From: an uncultured Bacilli bacterium
GTDB lineage: Bacteria; Bacillota_I; Bacilli_A; RF39; UBA660
NCBI GenBank assembly: GCA_944351345.1
Contig: CALVPO010000060.1
Coordinates: 1 to 8,139 of the forward strand
DNA length: 8,139 nt
Direction: 5' to 3'
Shown in pieces: positions 1 through 6,218 of the stretch. The notes under the pieces are model-generated. The model ran no database searches. It was not told the DNA's origin and worked only from the letters and a program-made list of their open reading frames with translations. The position numbers were made by a program, and so were the translations under genes. Every line of letters starts with the position of its first letter. Position 1 is the first letter of the stretch.

Positions 1-2
1 AT

Positions 3-203
3 AATAATTTTTCTAAGAGAGATGCTTTACAATATTTTCTAAACTTATTGTATCAAAATGATTATTCGTTTGAATGGATGATATATCATATTGCTGATAA
101 TATAGGGATTGATAAAAATAATTTATTAAATAGTAAGGAAATACAATTAAAAGTAATAGATGTAATTAAAAGTGAAGAAAGAAATAATTTCAATAGTAAA
201 TAA
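3..203 (+). CDS. C-terminal end of an unrecognised protein (5' end outside window)
   Basis: An open frame runs from the left edge to a TAA at 201-203 and gives 66 residues. The other two plus-strand frames are closed early here. The peptide is rich in Asn, Lys, Ile and Leu, with an amphipathic, probably helical make-up (for example DALQYFLNLLYQ, then IQLKVIDVIKSEE) and a polar tail ending NNFNSK. It has no membrane segment and no motif I recognise. The length and composition fit the end of a soluble protein. It reads in the same direction as uvrB but is separated from it by about 280 AT-rich bases and the uvrB promoter, so it is unlikely to share that transcript. No function is proposed. Confidence 0.6.
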   Translation, partial: NNFSKRDALQYFLNLLYQNDYSFEWMIYHIADNIGIDKNNLLNSKEIQLKVIDVIKSEERNNFNSK

Positions 204-425
204 TTAATGTTTATATGTATGATGATTAAATTGATTATATTTACAATTAATTAATAGTGTAATTCTAAATTAATAATTCTAGAAAATATCGATAATATAT
301 AAAATATTTATTCATGTTTTTTTATTTAAATGTTCTTTTTTGTTAGTTTTGAAACATAATCAATATAATAATTAAGATATTATTATATATTAATTATGCA
401 TAAAAATATTGGTTAATAAATTATG
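204..425. other. AT-rich intergenic gap, no gene seen
   Basis: This stretch is almost entirely A and T, with frequent stops in all frames on both strands. I see no GC-containing hairpin typical of an intrinsic terminator, no tRNA-like fold and no riboswitch-like conserved core. The heptamer AATTCTA occurs twice close together, at about 261-280, and there are several short T runs. I looked for a Bacillus-type LexA box (GAAC-N4-GTTC) ahead of uvrB and found none. Confidence 0.5.
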
Positions 426-454
426 TTGTTTTATTTTATAAATGATGTTAGAAT
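426..454 (+). promoter_or_regulatory. Predicted sigma-A promoter of uvrB
   Basis: TTGTTT at 426-431 serves as a -35. A 17-base spacer separates it from TAGAAT at 449-454. TG at 446-447, one base before the -10, makes it an extended -10. Initiation would fall near 461, giving a leader of about 23 bases that just holds the Shine-Dalgarno at 471. A weaker overlapping pair (TTGGTT at 409-414, TATTTT at 432-437) is also possible. Confidence 0.45.
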
Positions 455-470
455 ATTTTATAATTGATTT

Positions 471-479
471 GGAAGTGAT
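471..479 (+). promoter_or_regulatory. Shine-Dalgarno site that fixes the uvrB start
   Basis: GGAAGTGAT lies 4 bases before the ATG at 484 and matches the anti-Shine-Dalgarno pattern GGAGGTGAT in 8 of 9 positions. The upstream in-frame ATGs at 442 and 445 have no such site and lie inside the predicted promoter, so they are very unlikely starts. Confidence 0.7.
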
Positions 480-483
480 ATTT

Positions 484-2433
484 ATGTTTAATTTGGTATC
501 TAAATATAAGCCTAGTGGTGATCAGCCTGAGGCTATAAGTAAGTTAGTAGATGGAATTAAGGAAGGTAAGAAACATCAAGTATTATTAGGTGCTACTGGT
601 ACTGGTAAGACTTTTACGATTGCTAATGTAATTAAGGAAGTTAATAAGCCTACGCTTGTGCTTGCTCATAATAAGACTTTAGCGGGACAATTATATTCCG
701 AGTTTAAAGAACTTTTTCCTGATAATAGGGTGGAATACTTTGTATCTTACTATGATTATTATCAACCCGAGGCGTATGTTCCTTCTACTGATACTTATAT
801 AGAGAAAGATTCTTCTATTAATGATGAGATAGATGAGCTTAGACATAGTGCTACTTCAGCATTGCTTTCGCGTGATGATGTTATTGTTGTAGCATCTGTT
901 TCTTGTATATATGGTATTGGTGAGGTTGAGGATTATAAGAGTAAGATGCTTACATTAAATGTTGGTGATGAAATATCACGTGATGATGTATTAAAAAGAC
1001 TTGTAGATATGTTGTATGAAAGAAACGAAATGGATCTTAAGCGTGGTACTTTTAGAAGTAAAGGAGATACTATAGAAATTATTCCTAGTTATGAGAGAAA
1101 AAATGGTATTTTAATAGAATTTTTTGGAGATGAAGTTGATAGAATTAGTGAATTTGATACGGTTACGGGTCATGTTTTAAAAAACAAGAAGTCAGTTTCT
1201 ATTTTTCCGGCGTCTCACTTTGTTACTAATGATGATAAGCTTAAAATTAGTATTGAAAGAATTAAGGAAGAGTTAGAGGAGAGATGTGAATATTTTCATG
1301 AGAATGGTAAGTTGATAGAGGAGCAGAGAATTAGGGAAAGATGTAATTATGATATGGAGATGCTTGAAGAGACTGGCTTTTGTCGTGGAATTGAGAATTA
1401 TTCTAGGCATATTGCTTTAAGAGGAGAAGGAGAGACTCCTACTTGTTTGATAGATTTCTTTCCTAAAGATTTTTTATTGGTTGTTGATGAGTCACATGTT
1501 ACACTTCCTCAGGTTAGGGGAATGTATAATGGAGATAGAGCACGTAAGATGAATCTTGTAGAGTATGGGTTTAGGCTTCCTAGTGCTTTAGATAATAGGC
1601 CTCTTAAATTTGATGAGTTTGAGAAGAAAATTAATCAGGCTATATATGTGTCTGCAACTCCTGGTGATTATGAATTAGAACTTGTTAATAATAAGTATGT
1701 AGAACAAATTATTAGACCTACTGGACTTTTGGATCCTACTATTGAAGTTAAGGCAAGTAAGAATCAGGTTGATGATTTAATTAATGAAATTAATGCTAGA
1801 ATTCTTAAGAATGAGAGAGTTTTGGTTACTACTCTTACTATTAGGATGGCTGAGGAGCTTACTAATTATTTTAAGAATATTGATATTAAGGTAGCTTATT
1901 TGCATAGTGAGGTTAAGACTTTGCAGAGAATGCAGATTATTCATGACCTTAGGGTTGGTAAATATGATGTTGTTGTTGGTATTAATTTGCTTAGGGAAGG
2001 TATTGATATTCCTGAGGTTAGTTTGATTGCTATTATGGATGCTGATAAGCAAGGGTTCTTGAGGAGTACTAGGAGTTTAATTCAGACTATTGGTAGGTGT
2101 GCTAGAAATAGTCATGGTCATGTTATTATGTATGCTGATGTTATTTCTGATAGTATGAGAGAGGCTATTGATGAGACTAAGAGAAGGAGAAGTATTCAGG
2201 AAGAATATAATAAGAAGCATGGTATTGTTCCTAAGACTATTATTAAGGATATTAGAGAGGTTATTAGTAATGAAGAAGAGGTAGTTGATACTAATGTTAA
2301 GAAGATGTCTTTGAAGGAAAGAGAGAAGACTATTGATGAACTTACTTATGAGATGAAGTTAGCGGCTAAGAATCTTGATTTTGAGAGGGCTATGGAGCTT
2401 AGAGATGCTATATTTGAGATTAGAAGTGAATAA
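484..2433 (+). CDS. uvrB: UvrABC excinuclease subunit B
   Basis: UvrB is the damage-verifying helicase-like subunit of nucleotide excision repair. It is loaded on DNA by UvrA and recruits UvrC for incision. From the ATG at 484 the protein has 649 residues, close to the usual 650-670. The N-terminus carries the family YKPSGDQPEAI block (about 8-18) and the Walker A GATGTGKT (36-43). The beta-hairpin that threads DNA begins YYDYYQPEAYVPSTDTY at 89. The Walker B/DEAD-like DESH is at 335-338, followed by the highly conserved RGMYNGDRARK stretch. The second helicase domain has GINLLREGIDIPEVS and motif VI QTIGRCARN (534-542). A UVR domain occupies about 617-649 (DFERAMELRDAI), the UvrC contact site. 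All catalytic blocks are present. Small departures from the usual DADKEGFLRSERSL...GRAARN are Gln523, Thr529 and Cys539. A longer frame opens at 442, but Shine-Dalgarno and promoter positions favour 484. No uvrA is adjacent; the next gene starts 18 bases downstream. Confidence 0.97.
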   Translation: MFNLVSKYKPSGDQPEAISKLVDGIKEGKKHQVLLGATGTGKTFTIANVIKEVNKPTLVLAHNKTLAGQLYSEFKELFPDNRVEYFVSYYDYYQPEAYVPSTDTYIEKDSSINDEIDELRHSATSALLSRDDVIVVASVSCIYGIGEVEDYKSKMLTLNVGDEISRDDVLKRLVDMLYERNEMDLKRGTFRSKGDTIEIIPSYERKNGILIEFFGDEVDRISEFDTVTGHVLKNKKSVSIFPASHFVTNDDKLKISIERIKEELEERCEYFHENGKLIEEQRIRERCNYDMEMLEETGFCRGIENYSRHIALRGEGETPTCLIDFFPKDFLLVVDESHVTLPQVRGMYNGDRARKMNLVEYGFRLPSALDNRPLKFDEFEKKINQAIYVSATPGDYELELVNNKYVEQIIRPTGLLDPTIEVKASKNQVDDLINEINARILKNERVLVTTLTIRMAEELTNYFKNIDIKVAYLHSEVKTLQRMQIIHDLRVGKYDVVVGINLLREGIDIPEVSLIAIMDADKQGFLRSTRSLIQTIGRCARNSHGHVIMYADVISDSMREAIDETKRRRSIQEEYNKKHGIVPKTIIKDIREVISNEEEVVDTNVKKMSLKEREKTIDELTYEMKLAAKNLDFERAMELRDAIFEIRSE

Positions 2434-2451
2434 TATGTAGGTGGTGTATCA

Positions 2452-2649
2452 TTGGTGGATAAAGATTTGAAAAGTATGGATTGTATTTTAGAAAAACATA
2501 GTTTAATTGATGAAGATAGACTTATTAATGAATTTTTAATTAGTACTGGTTTATTGGTTGCTGGTAGTATTACTGATATTTCGCTTATTTATGGATTAGG
2601 TGGTGTTTTTTATGGAAAATTAGGTTTTGATCTTTTTAAAACGCTATAA
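2452..2649 (+). CDS. N-terminal part of a frameshifted membrane-anchored transglutaminase-like protein
   Basis: This 65-residue frame starts at TTG 2452, with a good Shine-Dalgarno AGGTGGTG at 2439-2446, 5 bases upstream. It follows uvrB by 18 bases and is probably co-transcribed with it. Residues 1-27 are polar and charged. Residues 28-55 (LISTGLLVAG, then ISLIYGLGGVFYG) are hydrophobic enough for one membrane segment, although Asp42 sits in the middle. The frame stops at TAA 2647-2649, shortly after an A run at 2638-2641. Adding one A to that run would carry the reading frame straight into the next open frame and give one 344-residue protein. I therefore read this as the N-terminal anchor of the downstream transglutaminase-like domain. 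If the break is real, it may be translated as a useless short peptide. A genuine free-standing 65-residue membrane protein is the alternative. Confidence 0.6.
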   Translation: MVDKDLKSMDCILEKHSLIDEDRLINEFLISTGLLVAGSITDISLIYGLGGVFYGKLGFDLFKTL

Positions 2650-2696
2650 CTATTATAAAGTTATTTAAAGAAGATAGTAATGATTTTAATAATTAT

Positions 2697-3485
2697 TTGG
2701 AATATTATGAGTTAAAAAAAGTATATGTTGAAGTTTTAAATGAAATAGTTAAGTTTATGAAGAAGAATAAATGTGGGTGTCCTATGGAATTTTTTGCAAT
2801 GTATAGTTATTTAGTTAGAAATGGTTATTTATCTTTAGATAAAAAATTTTGTTATGATATTGATGTTAAAAATGATGTTTTTTCTTTAAGGGGGATAAAT
2901 GTAATTGAAGGTAGAGGAGTTTGTAGACATATTACATCGATGTTAACTGATATTTTGGTTGGTGCTAATTATGATGCAGAAAATGTTGATATGAATATTA
3001 ATGATTTTATCCAAATAAATTTTTTCTTTGATGATTTTCTTTATAATAAGAAAAATTATGATTTAGAAGCTAATTTTAATGTTGGTTTTAATAAAGTTAA
3101 TTTTTTTTCTGATTGGATTAATAATTGCTATTTTTATAATCATATGGCTACTTTTGTTAAAGATAATACTACATCATATATAATGGATCCTACTAATGAT
3201 ACTTTGTTTTTTGTTGATGTTAATCATAATGTGTTTCCTGTAAATAATTTTAGTGATAAAGTTAGAGTATCAATTAAAAAGAAAAAAAGAAATGTTACTG
3301 ATATGGAACTGTTACAGAAAGATGTTTATAAATATAGGAATATTTGGAATAGGTGTTTAGATAGCAATGATAGTTTTGGTAAGTTCTATAGGAAACATAG
3401 GGATATGTATGAGGAAGTTCTTAATAGAAAAGAAATATTTATCAAAAAGAGAGAAAAAGTTAGGAATTATTTTTATCAAAAATGA
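2697..3485 (+). CDS. Transglutaminase-like (papain-fold) domain protein, probably the C-terminal part of a split gene
   Basis: This frame encodes 262 residues if started at TTG 2697. The core fits the transglutaminase-like thiol enzyme superfamily, with a nucleophile block GRGVCRH (Cys76), then NHMATFV with His149, then YIMDPTND with Asp164. These are in the order and spacing expected of a Cys-His-Asp triad. A helical stretch precedes the core (YYELKKVYVEVLNEIVKFMKK, about 3-23). The tail from about residue 185 is very basic (KKKKRN, then KKREKVRN). Such domains act as peptidases, amide hydrolases or protein cross-linkers; the substrate here is unknown. There is no Shine-Dalgarno before TTG 2697, and the frame is open upstream as far as 2640, where it meets the preceding short frame. 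This points to a single-base frameshift in one longer gene. The stop is TGA at 3483-3485. The catalytic domain itself is intact, so loss of function is recent, or the break is an assembly error. Confidence 0.75.
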   Translation: MEYYELKKVYVEVLNEIVKFMKKNKCGCPMEFFAMYSYLVRNGYLSLDKKFCYDIDVKNDVFSLRGINVIEGRGVCRHITSMLTDILVGANYDAENVDMNINDFIQINFFFDDFLYNKKNYDLEANFNVGFNKVNFFSDWINNCYFYNHMATFVKDNTTSYIMDPTNDTLFFVDVNHNVFPVNNFSDKVRVSIKKKKRNVTDMELLQKDVYKYRNIWNRCLDSNDSFGKFYRKHRDMYEEVLNRKEIFIKKREKVRNYFYQK

Positions 3486-3515
3486 TTATTATATCTTTTA
3501 ATTTAAAAATAGTTA

Positions 3516-3524
3516 TGGTAAAAT
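3516..3524 (+). promoter_or_regulatory. Predicted extended -10 promoter for mscS and the HD-hydrolase gene
   Basis: TGGTAAAAT at 3516-3524 is an extended -10 (TGn followed by TAAAAT, 5 of 6 to TATAAT). The -35 position (3496-3501, TTTTAA) is weak, as is common with extended -10 promoters. The start of transcription would be near 3531, so the ATG at 3533 would be almost at the transcript end. Confidence 0.4.
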
Positions 3525-3534
3525 GTTGATAAAT

Positions 3535-3546
3535 GGAAGGTAGGAT
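3535..3546 (+). promoter_or_regulatory. Shine-Dalgarno region that fixes the mscS start
   Basis: GGAAGGTAGGAT lies just before ATG 3551 and offers GGAAGG at a 10-base spacing or AGGAT at 4 bases. The earlier in-frame ATG at 3533 overlaps this site and has no Shine-Dalgarno of its own. Confidence 0.55.
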
Positions 3547-3550
3547 AGAT

Positions 3551-4369
3551 ATGTTAGAGTTTATTTTGAATTTTATTTCTAGTGAAAAATTTTATTTGCC
3601 AGTTATTTTTATTTTTATTGGTATAGTTAGTTATAAGATTATTTCTAAGACTGTTAAGAAAGTTGGTAAGTTTAATAATTATATTGGTAAGGGTCATTCT
3701 AAGGGGTATGATAAGAGAAGAGATACTGTTATAGGGCTTATTAATAATATAATAAAATATATTGTTGCTATTATAGTTGTAATTTTAATTCTTAATTTAT
3801 ATGGTGTTAATACTAGGAGTATTGTTGCTTCTATTGGTGTTGCTGGTGCTATTATTGGTTTGGCTTTTCAGGATATAATTAAAGATTTTTTAGCTGGAGT
3901 TTTTATTATTTTTGATAATGAATATGTTGTTGGTGATTGGATTAAGATTGATAATTTTAGGGGAGAAGTTATTTCTATAGGACTTAAGACTACTAAAATT
4001 AGAGCATATACAGGAGAGATTATGATTTTGGCTAATTCTTCTTTTAATAAGATTATAAACTATAATCTTAATCTACCTTCTATATATATACAAATACCTT
4101 TTGGTTATGATGAGAAGATTGAGAAGATAGAGAAGATACTTAGTGGAGTTTTAGCGGAAATTGGTAAAGAGAAGGATGTAAAAAAATATGAATTACTTGG
4201 GGTTGAGAGTTTTGAAGAAAATTTTGTTCATTACTCATTATTAATAGAATGTGCTGTTGGGGCACAGTTTGCTATTAAGAGATTATTGTTAAAGAAAATA
4301 AAGATGGCATTTGATGAGGCAGGGGTTATTATTCCTTATAATCAATTGGATGTACATATAGATAAGTAG
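3551..4369 (+). CDS. MscS-family small-conductance mechanosensitive channel
   Basis: The protein is a homo-oligomeric membrane channel that opens under membrane tension and releases solutes during hypo-osmotic shock. The 272 residues match the short MscS/YkuT type. Predicted membrane helices lie at about 15-32, 66-84 and 88-106. The last runs into the pore-lining, Gly/Ala-rich segment (SIVASIGVAGAIIGLAFQ, 90-107), followed by the family-typical DIIKDFLAGVFIIFDN, and then the beta domain beginning VGDWIKID and continuing FRGEVISIGLKTTKIR. The C-terminal cytoplasmic domain contains the usual NSSFNKIINYN and ends VIIPYNQLDVHI, close to the family's IPYPQ-type ending. ATG 3551 is chosen over 3533 because of the Shine-Dalgarno placement. 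The stop TAG overlaps the Shine-Dalgarno of the next gene, so the two are almost certainly one operon. The exact subfamily gene name is not clear. Confidence 0.92.
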   Translation: MLEFILNFISSEKFYLPVIFIFIGIVSYKIISKTVKKVGKFNNYIGKGHSKGYDKRRDTVIGLINNIIKYIVAIIVVILILNLYGVNTRSIVASIGVAGAIIGLAFQDIIKDFLAGVFIIFDNEYVVGDWIKIDNFRGEVISIGLKTTKIRAYTGEIMILANSSFNKIINYNLNLPSIYIQIPFGYDEKIEKIEKILSGVLAEIGKEKDVKKYELLGVESFEENFVHYSLLIECAVGAQFAIKRLLLKKIKMAFDEAGVIIPYNQLDVHIDK

Positions 4370-4379
4370 GAGTTGTTTT

Positions 4380-4961
4380 ATGGATAAGTTGAGTATTTTT
4401 AAAGATGAAATTAATTATGTTAAGGATAGTAAGTTAAAAGAAGATTTTAAGACTTTAATTAATTTGCTTCCAGATTATTTTTTTGAAGTACCAGCATCAT
4501 CTACGGGTAAATATCATCCTGAGTTTGCGGCTGGTAGTGGTGGTTTGGTTAGACATACTAAGGTTGCTGTTAGGTTTGCTTATGAGCTTTTAAACAATAA
4601 TACAGTTGGTATTAAGTTTTCTAGTCATGATAAGGATTTAATTATTATGGCTTTGACTTTGCATGATGGACTTAAGCATGGTATTTCACATGAAAAATAT
4701 GTGAGATTTGATCATCCACTTGTTGTATCAAAATATATAATGGAAAATAAAGATAAGTTATCCATGGATGTTGATGATATTAGAAAGGTATGTTCTATGA
4801 TTGAGACACATATGGGTGAGTGGACTTATGATAATTATAATAAAAAGGAAGTATTACCTAAACCTAGAACTGCAGAACAAAGATTTGTTCATATGTGTGA
4901 TTATTTGGCTAGTAGAAAGTTTGTTGATGTTAAATTTGAAGGTAATAGTATAGTTGGTTAG
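4380..4961 (+). CDS. HD-domain phosphohydrolase
   Basis: This is a 193-residue metal-dependent HD-superfamily hydrolase. The expected ligands are visible in order: His59 (GGLVRHTK), His95-Asp96 (LTLHDGLKHG), His112 (FDHPLVV), His144 (MIETHMGEW) and Asp174 (HMCDYLAS). The N-terminal block LLPDYFFEVPASSTGKYHP (about 29-47) and the GGLVRHT stretch resemble a compact HD family found in many Firmicutes and their phages. The known activity of HD proteins is hydrolysis of phosphate esters, often in nucleotides or cyclic dinucleotides; the substrate here is unknown. The start ATG has AGGAG at 4368-4372, 7 bases upstream, overlapping the mscS stop, so translation is likely coupled to mscS. Membership in the HD superfamily is secure; the precise role is not. 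Confidence 0.9.
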   Translation: MDKLSIFKDEINYVKDSKLKEDFKTLINLLPDYFFEVPASSTGKYHPEFAAGSGGLVRHTKVAVRFAYELLNNNTVGIKFSSHDKDLIIMALTLHDGLKHGISHEKYVRFDHPLVVSKYIMENKDKLSMDVDDIRKVCSMIETHMGEWTYDNYNKKEVLPKPRTAEQRFVHMCDYLASRKFVDVKFEGNSIVG

Positions 4962-4995
4962 TTGTCTAGTAAATGTAAAGTAATTAAAAAATATT

Positions 4996-5024
4996 TTAAA
5001 AAAACTATAGTTATATGATATTAT
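4996..5024 (+). promoter_or_regulatory. Possible promoter upstream of the FtsW-type gene
   Basis: TGATATTAT at 5016-5024 fits an extended -10 (TGn plus TATTAT). TTAAAA at 4996-5001, 17 bases earlier, is a weak -35. A perfect 10-base palindrome AACTATAGTT (5003-5012) sits in the spacer. The -10 would overlap the upstream in-frame ATG at 5023. Initiation near 5031 leaves a leader only as long as the Shine-Dalgarno, so the assignment is tentative. Read-through from the HD gene is the alternative. Confidence 0.3.
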
Positions 5025-5030
5025 GGTACT

Positions 5031-5040
5031 AGAGGATGAT
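5031..5040 (+). promoter_or_regulatory. Shine-Dalgarno site that fixes the ftsW start
   Basis: AGAGGATGAT resembles the full anti-Shine-Dalgarno complement AGGAGGTGAT and lies 3 bases (8 from the AGAGG core) before ATG 5044. The in-frame ATG at 5023 would place this site inside the coding sequence and has no site of its own. Confidence 0.6.
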
Positions 5041-5043
5041 AGT

Positions 5044-6204
5044 ATGAAGAAGATATTTTCAAGACTGGATAAACCATTATTGTTTGTAACTATTGTTTTT
5101 TTCTTGTTTGGACTTGTTATGATTTTGTCAGCATCTTCTATGGAAAGTTATATGCGATATGGTTCTAGTCCTTATTATTATTTTTATAGACAAGCTATAT
5201 TTTTAGTAGTAGGGATGATCTTGTTTTTGTTTATAATAAGAATTCCAACGAAAGTTTATAGAGGTTTTTCTTATTTGTTTATGTTAATTGTTTTAGCTAG
5301 TTTAGGTGGATTACTTGCTTATGGTTATGCTGTTAATAATGCTCAGAGTTGGTTTCAGATAGGACCTATTAATATTCAGCCTAGTGAATTTGCTAAGACT
5401 AGTATAATTGTATTTTTAGCATGTTATTATAATAAAAATAGGGATGATTTAGGTTCTGTTTGGACTTTAATTAAACCTATTATTCCTATTATTATTATAT
5501 TTGGGCTTGTACTTATACAACCTGATTTTGGTACTGCTATTGTTATTTCATTAATTAGTTTTTTTATGTTTTTTGCTCTTCCTATGTCTAAGTTATGTCG
5601 ATTAAAGTTTGTTAGTTTAGTTCTTTTTATCATATTAGTGGGTGTAGGAGCTTTTATGCTTACTAAGGGATCTTTTTTAAAAGATTATCAATTAGAGAGA
5701 TTTAATTTTAAGGATCCTTGTTTAAGATATCAAGAGGATTCTGGTTATCAGTTATGTAATAGTTTTATTGCTTTTAAAAATGGTGGTGTTACAGGGCAAG
5801 GTATAGGTAAGAGTACACAGAAGTATTTATATTTGCCTGAGTCGTATACAGATTTTATTTTTCCTATTATTGTAGAAGAGTGGGGACTTATTGTTGGAAT
5901 AATAATAATTCTTGTTTATTTATTTGTTTTGTTTAGAATATATAGAATTGCTCGTAGAGCTGTTAATTTGGAAGGTTCACTTTTAGCATATGGAGTTTGT
6001 GTTTATATATTTTTACATGTTGCTATTAATTTAGTTGGTGTTATGGGTATTGGGCCTTTAACTGGTGTTCCACTTCCGTTTTTATCTTATGGTGGTAGCT
6101 ATGTATTTAATTTGATGATTGCACTTGCGATAGTTCAAAGAGTTGCTATTGAGAGTAGTAATATGAAAATTAAAAAGAGAAAGAGAAAATTAAAAGAAGC
6201 TTAA
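5044..6204 (+). CDS. ftsW: FtsW/RodA/SpoVE-family peptidoglycan glycosyltransferase, most like FtsW
   Basis: This is a polytopic SEDS-family polymerase of lipid II, working with a class B penicillin-binding protein at the septum. The 386 residues and about ten membrane helices match the family. It opens with the typical DKPLLFVT...FGLVMILSASS. The conserved blocks AQSWFQIGPINIQPSEFAK, QPDFGTA, YQLERF and GYQLCNSFIAFKNGG follow in order. LPESYTDFIF contains the catalytic Asp (residue 270), and the protein ends with GPLTGVPLPFLSYGGS (about 337-352). The QPSEFAK block and the QKYLYLPESYTDFIF...EEWG stretch look more like FtsW or SpoVE than RodA. The residue after YGGS is Tyr353 where Ser is common. 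The C-terminus is a basic tail (KIKKRKRKLKEA). Since the neighbouring coat gene implies sporulation, a SpoVE role (spore cortex) is possible and cannot be told apart here. The stop codon lies in the loop of a terminator hairpin. Confidence 0.9.
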   Translation: MKKIFSRLDKPLLFVTIVFFLFGLVMILSASSMESYMRYGSSPYYYFYRQAIFLVVGMILFLFIIRIPTKVYRGFSYLFMLIVLASLGGLLAYGYAVNNAQSWFQIGPINIQPSEFAKTSIIVFLACYYNKNRDDLGSVWTLIKPIIPIIIIFGLVLIQPDFGTAIVISLISFFMFFALPMSKLCRLKFVSLVLFIILVGVGAFMLTKGSFLKDYQLERFNFKDPCLRYQEDSGYQLCNSFIAFKNGGVTGQGIGKSTQKYLYLPESYTDFIFPIIVEEWGLIVGIIIILVYLFVLFRIYRIARRAVNLEGSLLAYGVCVYIFLHVAINLVGVMGIGPLTGVPLPFLSYGGSYVFNLMIALAIVQRVAIESSNMKIKKRKRKLKEA

Positions 6205-6218
6205 TTTAGGCTTCTTTT
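6192..6218. terminator. Bidirectional intrinsic terminator shared by ftsW and cotZ
   Basis: AAAAGAAGC (6192-6200) pairs with GCTTCTTTT (6210-6218) around a 9-base loop, which can close further by T-G, T-A and A-T pairs. The A4 and T4 ends provide a T run after the stem on either strand, so it can end transcripts from both sides. The ftsW stop (6202-6204) lies in the loop, and the cotZ stop (6217-6219 on the minus strand) touches the stem. Confidence 0.75.

Noticed and set aside
204..425. Possible riboswitch or small RNA in the gap before uvrB
   Set aside because: There is no GC-containing stem, conserved core or terminator hairpin; only AT-rich low-complexity sequence is visible.
442..483. 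Longer N-terminus of UvrB starting at ATG 442
   Set aside because: The extra 14 residues are not part of the family. The region overlaps the predicted promoter, and the Shine-Dalgarno points to ATG 484.
1777..2052. Minus-strand open frame of 91 codons inside uvrB
   Set aside because: It lies wholly within the strongly conserved helicase domain of uvrB. Its peptide is Asn/Ile/Ser-rich low-complexity sequence, and it has no Shine-Dalgarno; it is a shadow of the biased plus-strand codons.
2629..2649. Programmed -1 ribosomal frameshift between the two transglutaminase-gene frames
   Set aside because: The zero-frame codons TTT AAA ACG do not re-pair in the -1 frame (AAA would move onto TAA), so the usual X-XXY-YYZ rule is not met. 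A one-base indel explains the frames better.
3483..3485. TGA read as tryptophan (Mycoplasma-type code)
   Set aside because: Tryptophan is encoded by TGG in all the genes here, no in-frame TGA interrupts a conserved gene, and this TGA ends the reading frame after a plausible C-terminus.
5427..5633. Minus-strand open frame of 68 codons inside the ftsW gene
   Set aside because: It is antisense to conserved membrane segments of FtsW, has no ribosome site and shows no recognisable motif.
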